59,264 nt of DNA from an uncultured Prevotellaceae bacterium. GTDB taxonomy: Bacteria; Bacteroidota; Bacteroidia; Bacteroidales; Bacteroidaceae. The DNA lies in contig CAMKSE010000024.1 of NCBI GenBank assembly GCA_946415365.1, forward strand, positions 1 to 59,264, given 5' to 3'. Positions within the stretch are counted from its first letter, which is position 1, and each line of letters begins with the position of its first letter. The position numbers and the translations under genes were made by a program. This document shows, piece after piece, positions 14,913-23,407 of this stretch. The notes under the pieces are model-generated. The model saw only the letters and a list, made by a program, of their open reading frames with translations. It was not told the DNA's origin and ran no database searches.

Positions 14913-16452
14913 ATTTGGCGTAAGCGACGCTTCGTGTTTCTCGGATTACGGTGATCTTCACCTGTCCGGGATAGGTCATCTCGTTCTGGATCTTCGTGGC
15001 GATATCCGAACTCAGGGCCTCGGCCTCGGCATCGTTCATCTTGTCTGCTCCGACGATGACACGCAGCTCTCGGCCTGCCTGAATGGCGTAGGTCTTGGTC
15101 ACACCAGGATAGCTCATGGCGATGGCCTCAAGGTCGTTCAGACGCTTGATATAAGCCTCGACGATCTCACGACGGGCACCAGGACGTGCGCCGGAGATAG
15201 CGTCACACACCTGAACGATGGGGGCCAGCAGCGTCTGCATCTCCATCTCATCGTGGTGGGCACCAATGGCATTGCAGATATCGGGCTTCTCCTTGAACTG
15301 CTCGGCAATCTTAGCGCCATAGAGTGCGTGTGGCATCTCGCTCTCCTCATCGGGCACCTTACCGATATCGTGCAACAGTCCTGCACGCTTTGCCTTCTTC
15401 GGGTTCAGACCCAGCTCGGCAGCCATCACAGCACAGAGATTTGCTGTCTCACGGGCGTGCTGCAACAAGTTCTGACCATAAGAAGAACGATATTTCATCT
15501 TACCGATGATACGGATCAGCTCGGGGTGCAGACCATGAACGCCCAGGTCTATGGCTGTACGCTTACCCGTCTCGATGATCTCGTTATCGAGCTGCTTCTT
15601 CACTTTGGCCACGACCTCCTCAATGCGTGCGGGATGGATACGTCCGTCGCTCACCAGCTGGTGGAGCGCCAGACGGCACACCTCACGGCGCACAGGGTCA
15701 AAGCCTGAGATGACGATGGCCTCGGGGGTATCGTCGACGACAATCTCCACTCCTGCGGCAGCCTCCAAGGCACGGATGTTTCGTCCCTCACGGCCGATGA
15801 TACGGCCCTTCACCTCGTCGTTCTCGATATGGAACACACTGACGGAGTTCTCGATAGCCGTTTCTGTGGCTACGCGCTGAATGGTCTGGATCACGATCTT
15901 ACGGGCTTGCTGATTGGCATTCAGCTTGGCCTCGTCCATAATCTCGTTGATATAGCTGGCGGCGGCGGTCTTGGCTTCGTCCTTCATCGACTCCACCAGA
16001 CGGGCCTTGGCATCAGCGGCACTGAGTCCAGACACTTCCTCGAGCATCTCACGCTCCTTCTGCTGCATCTTCTCCAGTTCCTCAGCCTTCACTGAGAGCA
16101 GACGCTTCTCATTCTCCAAGCGCTGCTGCTGGCCATCGAGCTCGCCCTTCTTACGGCCGAGTTCCTCCTGCTTCTGGTTCAGCGAGATCTCACGCTGCTT
16201 CAGACGGTTCTCGTTCTGCTGGAACTGCTGGTTACGCTGTTGCATCTCCTTCTCCAGTTCACTCTTCTTGTTCAGGAACTTCTCCTTCACCTCAAGCAGT
16301 TTCTTCTCTTTGATGACCTCAGCCTCCTTTTCGGCAGCGCCGATCATCTCCTGATATTTCCCCTTCAGTACGAAGCGGAAAAGCAGATATCCGCCGACAC
16401 CACCCAGAACGAGTGCACCGGCAGCAATCAATAAAACAAAAATTAAATCCAT
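14911..16452 (-). CDS. rny: Ribonuclease Y
   Basis: 513 residues. A single N-terminal membrane helix (about 3-28) is followed by a long Glu/Lys/Gln coiled coil (30-170). A KH RNA-binding domain follows (IIGREGRN near 217-224), then an HD domain with HDIG near residue 361. The architecture and length are those of RNase Y, a membrane-bound endoribonuclease that starts mRNA decay. It is the last gene of an operon after zapA and a zapB-like gene. Confidence 0.95.
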   Translation of the reverse strand: MDLIFVLLIAAGALVLGGVGGYLLFRFVLKGKYQEMIGAAEKEAEVIKEKKLLEVKEKFLNKKSELEKEMQQRNQQFQQNENRLKQREISLNQKQEELGRKKGELDGQQQRLENEKRLLSVKAEELEKMQQKEREMLEEVSGLSAADAKARLVESMKDEAKTAAASYINEIMDEAKLNANQQARKIVIQTIQRVATETAIENSVSVFHIENDEVKGRIIGREGRNIRALEAAAGVEIVVDDTPEAIVISGFDPVRREVCRLALHQLVSDGRIHPARIEEVVAKVKKQLDNEIIETGKRTAIDLGVHGLHPELIRIIGKMKYRSSYGQNLLQHARETANLCAVMAAELGLNPKKAKRAGLLHDIGKVPDEESEMPHALYGAKIAEQFKEKPDICNAIGAHHDEMEMQTLLAPIVQVCDAISGARPGARREIVEAYIKRLNDLEAIAMSYPGVTKTYAIQAGRELRVIVGADKMNDAEAEALSSDIATKIQNEMTYPGQVKITVIRETRSVAYAK

Positions 16453-16477
16453 AATATATTTATTAATAATGATACTC

Positions 16478-16777
16478 TCACTTCAGTGCTTCCTCAATCT
16501 CAGAAGTCAACTTAGCAAGAATACCATCATAAGGAGCCGTATCGTTCTTGCCGCGCTCCCTCTCATACATCAGCGCGATGTCGATCAGCGTCATCAGCGC
16601 GATGGTATGCTCACCCTTCTTCCCCTTATAAGCCTGCGAATAGGCATTATAACGGGCAGTGATGAGTTTGGCGGCCTTACGGTAGAGTTCCTCATCGGCG
16701 CGGTTCACCGTCACTTCGATATCTTCGTTGTAGACGTGCAACCGTATATGTAGTTTCTCATTGTTCACTTCTGCCAT
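16478..16777 (-). CDS. zapA: Cell division protein ZapA
   Basis: 99 residues with the ZapA pattern: N-terminal beta segment (IRLHVYNEDIEVTVNRADEE), helix with LITARYNAY, then ALMTLIDIALMY and a C-terminal helix. ZapA binds FtsZ and stabilises the division ring. It follows the zapB-like gene by 12 bases and precedes rny by 25. Confidence 0.85.
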   Translation of the reverse strand: MAEVNNEKLHIRLHVYNEDIEVTVNRADEELYRKAAKLITARYNAYSQAYKGKKGEHTIALMTLIDIALMYERERGKNDTAPYDGILAKLTSEIEEALK

Positions 16778-16789
16778 TGTATAGCAAGT

Positions 16790-17086
16790 TTACTGTTCGT
16801 TACTCAGGATGGCAATACACTTGTTGACCTGCCGTATCATCTTCGCGAGACGCTCCTTCGCCTCTTCCAGATTACCGTCAGAGATTTCAAGCATACGGGC
16901 CATCTTCAATGAGTTATAGTCGTTTTCCGCCTGAGCAACCTTAGCCTTCAGTTCGTCTATCTCATGTGCCTGCTCACTAAGCAGATCCTGCAGACGACCA
17001 TTCTCCTTCTTCAGTTCCTGAAACTGGAGTATCATCTGCCGCACACGGGTCTCGAAATCGGTCAATGTCTTCTCGCTTGGATTCAT
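16790..17086 (-). CDS. ZapB-like coiled-coil protein
   Basis: 98 residues, nearly all heptad coiled coil (FQELKKENGRLQDLLSEQAH onward). Position directly before zapA suggests a ZapB-like partner that links ZapA to the nucleoid or membrane, but sequence alone shows only a coiled coil. It has a TACCTTTGT promoter 20 bases upstream of the ATG. Confidence 0.65.
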   Translation of the reverse strand: MNPSEKTLTDFETRVRQMILQFQELKKENGRLQDLLSEQAHEIDELKAKVAQAENDYNSLKMARMLEISDGNLEEAKERLAKMIRQVNKCIAILSNEQ

Positions 17087-17105
17087 TAACGTAACTATTT
17101 GGAGT

Positions 17106-17114
17106 ACAAAGGTA
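17106..17114 (-). promoter_or_regulatory. -7 box of the zapB-like/zapA/rny operon
   Basis: TACCTTTGT on the minus strand before the ATG at 17086. Confidence 0.5.
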
Positions 17115-17163
17115 AAGCAAAATTATTAAAATATCTGCTTTAAAGCCGACATTTTAATATTTT

Positions 17164-17781
17164 TTAATCATCACTCTTCTTCCTGGGCTCTTTCTTGGCG
17201 AGCATCACCACACGATACACGAAGTCGGTCACCCACTTCTGTGAGAAACCCAGACGACGGTTATATTCACGAACCGAGACTACCGTCTTCAGCACATCCG
17301 GCTCCTTGAAATCGTTCTTGTTGAAGATATCGTTCACCGTCTTCTCGGTCATTCCGTAGAGCACTTTCTTCATGAATCCCGGCAGACGAAGCTTGAACTT
17401 CATCAGGTTTCCGGTAAGCATCATGATGTCCTGCGTAAAGCCCTGGAATTGCAGCAGATAGGTCTGCGCATCCTGCACTTTCTTACAGCGGCGATGCAGG
17501 CTCTGGTCTATCTCCTTGAAGAAGGCATCATCCATCTGATACATCGACTTCAGCATGTTCTTGCAGCGGCTACGCTCACCTACGCCTAACTTATTATTCA
17601 CCGTAGGCACCTTCAGTGTGGTCTTGAAGACACGCAGGTCGGGCAGTGCCGCCAGGTTTGAGATACCCAGGTCAGCTGCCAGCGATGCCTGAAAGTAGAC
17701 GCGGATAAGGGTCATGAAATCTTCCATGCCGCCCACCTTCTGGTCGTCTTTCTTTCCAAAAATCTTATTCCAAAATCCCAT
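17164..17781 (-). CDS. Conserved cytoplasmic protein of unknown function
   Basis: 205 residues, no signal peptide or membrane helix. It starts MGFWNKIFGKKDD and is basic and mostly helical. Blocks such as LGVGERSRCKNMLKSMYQMD and GFSQKWVTDFVYRVVMLAKK look conserved, but I recognise no family. It has its own TACCTTTGC promoter and sits between rmlA (divergent) and the division operon. Confidence 0.6.
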   Translation of the reverse strand: MGFWNKIFGKKDDQKVGGMEDFMTLIRVYFQASLAADLGISNLAALPDLRVFKTTLKVPTVNNKLGVGERSRCKNMLKSMYQMDDAFFKEIDQSLHRRCKKVQDAQTYLLQFQGFTQDIMMLTGNLMKFKLRLPGFMKKVLYGMTEKTVNDIFNKNDFKEPDVLKTVVSVREYNRRLGFSQKWVTDFVYRVVMLAKKEPRKKSDD

Positions 17782-17810
17782 AATTGTTTGCTAAATAATA
17801 AAAATCGCCT

Positions 17811-17819
17811 GCAAAGGTA
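17811..17819 (-). promoter_or_regulatory. -7 box of the 205-aa unknown gene
   Basis: TACCTTTGC on the minus strand, about 30 bases before the ATG at 17781. Confidence 0.5.
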
Positions 17820-17861
17820 CGAAAAAAAGTGAATAGTTAATGGTGAATAGTGAAAAATTTG

Positions 17862-17870
17862 TATCTTTGC
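17862..17870 (+). promoter_or_regulatory. -7 box of rmlA, fixes its start
   Basis: TATCTTTGC. The upstream GTG at 17850 would lie before the transcription start, so the ATG at 17892 is the real start. Confidence 0.6.
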
Positions 17871-17891
17871 ACCCAAAATTCTATTAAACGT

Positions 17892-18776
17892 ATGAAAGGT
17901 ATTGTATTAGCAGGAGGTTCAGGCACACGCCTGTACCCCATCACCAAAGGCATCAGCAAGCAGCTGATCCCCATCTTCGACAAACCCATGATCTACTACC
18001 CCATCTCCACGCTGATGCTCGCCGGCATCCGTGAGATCCTGATCATCTCCACACCTTACGACCTGCCCGGCTTCAAGCGACTGCTTGGCGACGGCTCCGA
18101 CCTCGGTGTGCGCTTCGAATATGCGGAGCAGCCATCTCCCGACGGACTGGCACAGGCCTTCATCATCGGCGAGAAGTTCATCGGCGACGACTGTGTCTGT
18201 CTGGTGCTGGGTGACAACATTTTCTATGGTAGTGGTTTTACCGGTATGCTCAAGCAGGCTGTCATCAGCGCTGAGCAGAACAACCACGCCACCGTGTTCG
18301 GCTACTGGGTCAACGACCCCGAGCGCTATGGCGTAGCAGAGTTCGACAAGGACGGCAACTGTCTCAGCATCGAGGAGAAACCCGCAAAACCAAAGTCAAA
18401 CTATGCGGTTGTAGGACTCTATTTCTATCCCAACAGTGTGGTGGAGATCGCCAAGAACATCAAGCCCTCTGCCCGTGGAGAACTGGAGATTACCACCGTC
18501 AACCAGAAGTACTTGGAACAAAAGAACCTGCTCGTGCAGACACTGCAGCGCGGTTTTGCCTGGCTCGACACCGGAACCCATGATTCCCTCTCCGAGGCCT
18601 CAACATTCATTGAGGTCATCGAGAAGCGTCAGGGCCTGAAGGTTGCTTGTCTGGAAGAGATTGCCTACAAGCGTGGATGGATCACCAAGGAGCGACTCAT
18701 TGAGATTGCCAAGCCCATGGCCAAGAACGACTACGGTCAGTATCTCCTCCGCCGCGCCGAGGAATATATCCGATAA
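17892..18776 (+). CDS. rmlA: Glucose-1-phosphate thymidylyltransferase RmlA
   Basis: 294 residues from the ATG at 17892 (MKGIVLAGGSGTRLYP). The GGSGTRL nucleotide-binding loop, KQLIPIFDKPMIYYP and the GDNIFYG metal site are all present. It makes dTDP-glucose from dTTP and glucose 1-phosphate, the first step to dTDP-rhamnose. The in-frame GTG 14 codons upstream overlaps the -7 box and is rejected. rmlD is found 13 kb away; rmlB and rmlC are not in the window. Confidence 0.95.
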   Translation: MKGIVLAGGSGTRLYPITKGISKQLIPIFDKPMIYYPISTLMLAGIREILIISTPYDLPGFKRLLGDGSDLGVRFEYAEQPSPDGLAQAFIIGEKFIGDDCVCLVLGDNIFYGSGFTGMLKQAVISAEQNNHATVFGYWVNDPERYGVAEFDKDGNCLSIEEKPAKPKSNYAVVGLYFYPNSVVEIAKNIKPSARGELEITTVNQKYLEQKNLLVQTLQRGFAWLDTGTHDSLSEASTFIEVIEKRQGLKVACLEEIAYKRGWITKERLIEIAKPMAKNDYGQYLLRRAEEYIR

Positions 18777-18794
18777 AGAAAACGTGTACCTCAA

Positions 18795-18836
18795 AACATA
18801 TCCCCCGTTGGCAGCAACAGGGGATATGTTTTTATT
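18795..18836. terminator. Bidirectional terminator between rmlA and the fusion gene
   Basis: Stem AACATATCCCC/GGGGATATGTT followed by TTTATTT; the convergent gene stop lies at its edge. Confidence 0.75.
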
Positions 18837-20766
18837 TAGAGTATTCCTCCACGCAACGGCTGAGGGCAGCAGGATTACCCATGTCATACATGCGGCCCTG
18901 CAGCCGGACACCTATCATACCACTGCGCTTGCGAACGGCCTCGAGGGCAGAGGTGAGTTCTATCTCGCTGACGTGGTCACCTTCAATCTCACGCTGCATG
19001 ATGTCCTCATGCAACTGGGCGAAGACCTCTGGAGTAAGGATATACTGACCGAAGACGCTGTAGTACTCTTTCTCACCATCTTTGTTTCGGACACCGAGGA
19101 AATCCTCTGCATAGCTGGCCTTGGGTTTCTCGACCATCGTACCGACATTGAGTATCGTGCGGCCCTTGTCTTCCCACACACCGTGCAAGATACCATAACG
19201 GCTCACCTCAGCCAGCGGAATAGGATGGATGCTGACCATCAGACAGTTGTACTGCTCATAGCCCTCCACCATCTGCAACGCACATGGCTTATTAGAGTCA
19301 CTGCGATAAAGCGTATCACCGAGCAGCAACAACACGGGCTCGTTGCCCGCAAACTGAGCAGCCTGATAGACGGCATGACCGAAGCCTCGCTTCTCGCGCT
19401 GGTAAACGTAGTGCAGACGCTTGCCTATGTCGAGGATGTGATTCTCGTACTCCTGAGCCTCGGGATTGAGTTTCCGCAGGTGTTCATCTGACAACGGGTG
19501 CTCGAAGAAGTCGGCATACTGCTGACGCTCCTCTTCAGAACCAAGCACCAGACAAATCTCCTCGATGCCGCTCTGCACTAGTTCCTCTAACAAGATGAGG
19601 ATGACAGGGCGCACCATCCCATCGGGACAGGGTATAGGAAAGAAGTCCTTCTTCAGTGCACGGGTGGCGGGATATAGTCGTGTGCCGAAGCCTGCCACTG
19701 GAATGATAGCACGACGCACGGTATGGACGGGCTTCAATGTGAGCGAGTATGCTTTCATGCCATGATCGTTGAGATAGGCCACAAGCTGCTGCTGAGCCTC
19801 CTCGCTGCGGGCAAGGAACTGCACGGAACCGTCGCCGTGGGAGCCTACGCCCTTGCCTCCCCATACCATCGGCTGGATGATGGGATCTTGCAGCACACTA
19901 TGCAACTTAGGCGACCAGAGGGCGGGCGACATCGGAGCCACTTTCTCGTCGAAAAGTGCCTCCGCCTCGGTCATCAAACGTCCCAGTGACTCGGCATCAC
20001 CCTCAGCCATGAATTTGATGGCGCGGTTGACGATCTCCAGATTCTGCTCTCCCAGGGCCTCATGCTCAGCCCGCTCCGCATCGCTATTGGGGAAGGGATA
20101 GGCTTTGTTAAGGTCAGAGAGGATACGGATGGTGTCTTTCTCGGCACAGAGGTCGGCGAAGACCCAGTAGAGGTGTTTCTTCACGTTCAGCGAACGCACC
20201 TCGATCTCATCACCGTCGAACGTCATGAGATTCGGTTTCACACCAAAGGCACAGGCCTGATCGAGACGTCCGCAGCGACTCGAGGTACGGAGTTCACCGA
20301 CATAGGCGATGTTCATCTCGCCCAAGGTGTTCAGATTCAGATTATATAATAAATTGAACGCACGCGCAACAAGGACACAAATGGCGGCAGAGCTGGAGAG
20401 GCCACTCTTCATGGGAAGCGTCATCGAAGTGATGCGGATACGCACACCGCCAACCTTGTACCATTCCAGCATATAAGAGGCGACACCGGCACAATAGCTG
20501 AAGAAGGAGCCCGACTTGGCGATGCGCTTCAGTTCCATCTCGTCCATGCGACAAGAGAAGTCCTGCCACACATCATTGATTTCTGGAGCCTTGCTGTAAA
20601 GTTCAAAAATGCTTGATTTCTCGACTTCGGCATAGATACCCTGCTCGATACCTGTCACGATGGCCGCACCAGGTGCGATATTGGCATTCATCGTACGATA
20701 GTGACCTGCCCAGTCAGTATGTTCTCCAAAGAGGCACAAGCGCCCCGGTACAAATAGTTTTAGCAT
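18832..20766 (-). CDS. Bifunctional GHMP sugar kinase / GalU-like nucleotidyltransferase
   Basis: 644 residues from the ATG at 20766; the longer frame to 20862 crosses the promoter. Residues 1-345 are a GHMP kinase: GEHTD at 14-18, phosphate loop GLSSSA at 122-127, the galactokinase-like catalytic segment GRLDQ (Asp169), and a third motif GGKGVGSHGDG at 303-313. Residues about 350-644 are a sugar-1-phosphate nucleotidyltransferase with GFGTRLYPATR at 359-369 and KKDFFPI, nearest to UTP-glucose-1-phosphate uridylyltransferases. Together they could turn a free sugar into sugar-1-phosphate and then an NDP-sugar, like Fkp for fucose but with the domains in reverse order. The sugar is unknown; galactose or a uronic acid are guesses. 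Confidence 0.85.
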   Translation of the reverse strand: MLKLFVPGRLCLFGEHTDWAGHYRTMNANIAPGAAIVTGIEQGIYAEVEKSSIFELYSKAPEINDVWQDFSCRMDEMELKRIAKSGSFFSYCAGVASYMLEWYKVGGVRIRITSMTLPMKSGLSSSAAICVLVARAFNLLYNLNLNTLGEMNIAYVGELRTSSRCGRLDQACAFGVKPNLMTFDGDEIEVRSLNVKKHLYWVFADLCAEKDTIRILSDLNKAYPFPNSDAERAEHEALGEQNLEIVNRAIKFMAEGDAESLGRLMTEAEALFDEKVAPMSPALWSPKLHSVLQDPIIQPMVWGGKGVGSHGDGSVQFLARSEEAQQQLVAYLNDHGMKAYSLTLKPVHTVRRAIIPVAGFGTRLYPATRALKKDFFPIPCPDGMVRPVILILLEELVQSGIEEICLVLGSEEERQQYADFFEHPLSDEHLRKLNPEAQEYENHILDIGKRLHYVYQREKRGFGHAVYQAAQFAGNEPVLLLLGDTLYRSDSNKPCALQMVEGYEQYNCLMVSIHPIPLAEVSRYGILHGVWEDKGRTILNVGTMVEKPKASYAEDFLGVRNKDGEKEYYSVFGQYILTPEVFAQLHEDIMQREIEGDHVSEIELTSALEAVRKRSGMIGVRLQGRMYDMGNPAALSRCVEEYSK

Positions 20767-20787
20767 CTTTATAGATAGTTTTATAGT

Positions 20788-20796
20788 GCAAAGATA
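20788..20796 (-). promoter_or_regulatory. -7 box of the kinase/nucleotidyltransferase gene
   Basis: TATCTTTGC on the minus strand, 21 bases before the ATG at 20766; it decides that start. Confidence 0.6.
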
Positions 20797-20845
20797 GTAA
20801 AAATATGGTAGATTATGGCCTTTTTGATGTTTTTTTGCAAAAAAA

Positions 20846-20878
20846 TTTGGCAGTTTCAACAAAAATACCTACTTTTGC
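20846..20878 (+). promoter_or_regulatory. Promoter of the ECF sigma factor gene
   Basis: TTTG (20846-20849), 20 bases, TACTTTTGC (20870-20878). The leader to the ATG is about 70 bases. Confidence 0.55.
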
Positions 20879-20951
20879 CCCAGATTATTAACAATTTAAA
20901 AGATTATTGCCTATAGAAACAAACTTTACTCAAATACAAATTTAAGAGTAT

Positions 20952-21548
20952 ATGAGTACGTTAGAAAGTATGACCGACGAAGAGTTGGCATTATCTTACA
21001 TCAATGGCAATAACCGTGCATTCGATGAATTACTTTCGCGGAGTCAGGACAAAATCTTCAACTACATCATGTATGTAGTGAAGGATGAGGATTTGGCCAA
21101 TGACCTGTTTCAGGAGACTTACCTGAAAGTGATCACCAAGATGCAAAATGGCAGATATACCGATACGGGGAAGTTCTTCTGGTGGCTGACACGAGTGGCT
21201 CACAACGTGATCATCGACTATTACCGTGCCCAGAAGAGCAGCCGCATCGTGGAGCCTACGAAGGACAACGACTTGTCGAACCTGAACAGCAACTTGGTCA
21301 TGGATAGCAACCGCGAGAGCGAGATGGCCAATGCCCAGGTGCTGCGCGACGTGAAGAAACTGATGGAGGCACTGCCGGAACAGCAGCGCGAAGTGGTGTT
21401 CATGAGATACTACCAGGAACTATCATTCAAGGAAATAGCAGAAATCACGGGTGTGAGCATCAATACCTCACTCGGACGCATGCGCTATGCCCTCATCAAT
21501 CTGAGGAAACTGACACACCAGCACGGTGTCAACCTAGTGTTGGAGTAA
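20952..21548 (+). CDS. ECF-type RNA polymerase sigma factor
   Basis: 198 residues. The sigma-2 region (about 25-95) contains DLFQETYLKV and the promoter-melting segment FFWWLTRVAHNVIIDYYR. The sigma-4 region (about 130-190) contains LPEQQREVVFMRYYQELSFK and the helix-turn-helix EIAEITGVSINTSLGRMRYA. No anti-sigma factor gene is adjacent, so it is not a classical sigma/anti-sigma pair. It converges on rpe. Target genes cannot be deduced. Confidence 0.92.
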   Translation: MSTLESMTDEELALSYINGNNRAFDELLSRSQDKIFNYIMYVVKDEDLANDLFQETYLKVITKMQNGRYTDTGKFFWWLTRVAHNVIIDYYRAQKSSRIVEPTKDNDLSNLNSNLVMDSNRESEMANAQVLRDVKKLMEALPEQQREVVFMRYYQELSFKEIAEITGVSINTSLGRMRYALINLRKLTHQHGVNLVLE

Positions 21549-21563
21549 ATCAGGAGTCTGGAG

Positions 21564-22211
21564 TCAGAGGCTCCTTAATGAACTAATGATCTGCTCGGGA
21601 TTAGCGGCGTTGAACACATAACTGCCGCTTACCAGCACATTGACACCCGCCGCCACAAGACGTGGAGCCGTTTCACCCTGTACGCCGCCGTCGACCTCGA
21701 TGAGCGTCGACAAACCTTTTTCCTCAATCATACGACGCAGGCGCTTCACCTTGTCGATGGTGTTCTCGATGAACTTCTGTCCGCCGAAACCCGGATTGAC
21801 GCTCATGAGCAGCACCATCTCGACGTCGCCGAGGATATCCTCAAGCACAGAGACCGGTGTGGAAGGATTCAGCGTCACACCGGCTTTCATCCCGGCATTG
21901 TGAATCTCCTGCACGGTACGATGCAGATGCAGCGAAGCCTCATAATGCACGTTCATCATCATCGCGCCAAGCTTGGCGGTCTGCTGGATGTAACGCTCAG
22001 GCCGCTCTATCATGTAATGCACATCGAGGGGTTTCTTACAGGCCTTGGCCACTGCCTCAAGGACAGGGAAGCCAAAGGAGATATTGGGGACGAAGGAACC
22101 GTCCATCACATCGAGGTGAAGCCAGTCGGCATCACTGCGGTTGATCATGTCGATGTCGCGGTCGAGATGGAGGAAGTCGGCAGCGAGCAATGAAGGTGAT
22201 ACTATTGCCAT
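21564..22211 (-). CDS. rpe: Ribulose-phosphate 3-epimerase
   Basis: 215 residues from the ATG at 22211 (MAIVSPSLLAADFLHLDRDI); seven extra codons are possible upstream but depart from the family start. It is a TIM barrel with WLHLDVMDG and FVPNISFG (metal and substrate site), VNPGFGGQKF and EVDGGVQ. It interconverts ribulose and xylulose 5-phosphates in the pentose phosphate pathway. The start is 8 bases after a 38-codon gene. Confidence 0.95.
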   Translation of the reverse strand: MAIVSPSLLAADFLHLDRDIDMINRSDADWLHLDVMDGSFVPNISFGFPVLEAVAKACKKPLDVHYMIERPERYIQQTAKLGAMMMNVHYEASLHLHRTVQEIHNAGMKAGVTLNPSTPVSVLEDILGDVEMVLLMSVNPGFGGQKFIENTIDKVKRLRRMIEEKGLSTLIEVDGGVQGETAPRLVAAGVNVLVSGSYVFNAANPEQIISSLRSL

Positions 22212-22219
22212 AATCCTTG

Positions 22220-22336
22220 TCAGTTCAGGCACTGAGCCTGTTTATTGTTTTTTACGCGGTAGGTGTAAGCGAACTGCCGGATAATGTCGAGCGTCTGCTC
22301 GCGGGGTTTGAATGATTCGGGAGTAAAATGCTTCAT
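22220..22336 (-). CDS. Small 38-aa protein gene directly upstream of rpe
   Basis: ATG at 22336, 38 codons, TGA at 22222-22220. It begins MKHFTPESFKPREQTLDIIR and continues with QFAYTYRVKN, a soluble, basic, helix-prone sequence without a signal peptide. The codons look like those of normal genes. The TGA is followed after 8 bases by the rpe ATG, and the gene sits 52 bases after fmt, so it is in the fmt-rpe transcript. I believe similar short proteins occur in other Bacteroidales next to rpe, but no function is known to me. Confidence 0.6.
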   Translation of the reverse strand: MKHFTPESFKPREQTLDIIRQFAYTYRVKNNKQAQCLN

Positions 22337-22388
22337 AGGCAAAAACGTTTTGATGAATTGTTTTATACCTTAGAAACGCTAACACTTA

Positions 22389-23366
22389 TCACTTTATTGT
22401 ATATTTATCAAAATTTTTATTGCCATTGAGGAAGTCACGGGCCGACATCCGTTTCTTACCTGCCATCTGGAGCTCATCAATCTGAAGCAGGAAATCGCCT
22501 GTCGTGATATAGAGTACGCCTTTATACACGACAATCATACCAGGGCGCATACCAGGATTCTTCTCCGTCTTCGTGGTCTTGAAGATCTTCAGGTCGACAG
22601 TTTTACCGTCAGGTCCCAGCAACGTTGTCCACGCACCCGGATATGGGCTGAGCCCGCGTATGAAATCATAGATACGCTTAGAAGGACGACTCCAGTCGAT
22701 CTCACAATTACTCTTGAAAAGCTTTGGGGCATCATAGAGACGCTTCACGTTTCCCATCAAGTCCTCCTGAGGGATGCTTTCTGGATAGCCGTCGGCGTCC
22801 ATCAATAGCTGTATGGTCTCCAGACAGATTTCCGCGCCAAGATGCATCAGCCCGTCATACACATACTCGACATCAGCCGTATCAGGGATGTCGAAAGACT
22901 TCTGCATGATGACACGACCTGTGTCGATATCCTTGTCCAGAAAAAAAGTGGTGACACCCGTCTGCGTCTCACCATTGATGACGGCCCAGTTAATGGGGGC
23001 AGCACCGCGATACTGCGGCAACAGGGCAGCATGGACATTGAAGGTGCCATACTTCGGCATATCCCACACCACCTCTGGCAGCATCCTGAAAGCAACCACC
23101 ACCTGCAGGTTTGCCTGATAACTGCGCAAAGCTTCAACAAACTCAGGATCTTTCATCTTCTCCGGCTGGAGTACTGGCAGATGATGTTCTAAGGCATATT
23201 TCTTCACTTCAGAGGGCTGCACCTCCGTCTGATGACGGCCAACCGCCTTATCGGGCTGTGTCACAACAGCCACCACATTAAAATGATTCTCCACCAGAGC
23301 CTTCAGCGTCTCCACAGCGAACTCCGGCGTCCCCATAAACACGATTCTTAAGTCCTCTTTTCGCAT
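22389..23366 (-). CDS. fmt: Methionyl-tRNA formyltransferase
   Basis: 325 residues. The N-terminal formyltransferase domain has IVFMGTPEFAV and the active-site region FNVHAALLPQYRGAAPINWA with the catalytic His, plus FFLDKDIDTG carrying the Asp. The C-terminal OB-like domain starts near residue 205. It formylates initiator Met-tRNA with 10-formyl-THF. It follows the four-helix-bundle gene; the repeat array 23371-23403 lies between them. Confidence 0.95.
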   Translation of the reverse strand: MRKEDLRIVFMGTPEFAVETLKALVENHFNVVAVVTQPDKAVGRHQTEVQPSEVKKYALEHHLPVLQPEKMKDPEFVEALRSYQANLQVVVAFRMLPEVVWDMPKYGTFNVHAALLPQYRGAAPINWAVINGETQTGVTTFFLDKDIDTGRVIMQKSFDIPDTADVEYVYDGLMHLGAEICLETIQLLMDADGYPESIPQEDLMGNVKRLYDAPKLFKSNCEIDWSRPSKRIYDFIRGLSPYPGAWTTLLGPDGKTVDLKIFKTTKTEKNPGMRPGMIVVYKGVLYITTGDFLLQIDELQMAGKKRMSARDFLNGNKNFDKYTIK

Positions 23367-23370
23367 ACGC

Positions 23371-23403
23371 TAAATGATAAATGATAAATGATGAATGATA
23401 AAT
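23371..23403 (+). repeat. AAATGAT heptamer array, left arm
   Basis: TAAATGATAAATGATAAATG followed by ATGAATGATAAAT. The reverse complement of this array appears at 23779-23810 on the other side of the four-helix-bundle gene, so the two form an inverted pair. Confidence 0.7.
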
Positions 23404-23407
23404 TATT

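Noticed and set aside
17850..17891. GTG start giving RmlA 14 extra residues
   Set aside because: It overlaps the -7 box at 17862-17870, and the extra residues are absent from the family start MKGIVLAGG.
20767..20862. Upstream ATG giving the kinase/nucleotidyltransferase 32 extra residues
   Set aside because: The -7 box at 20788-20796 lies inside this stretch, and the kinase domain begins at the downstream ATG.
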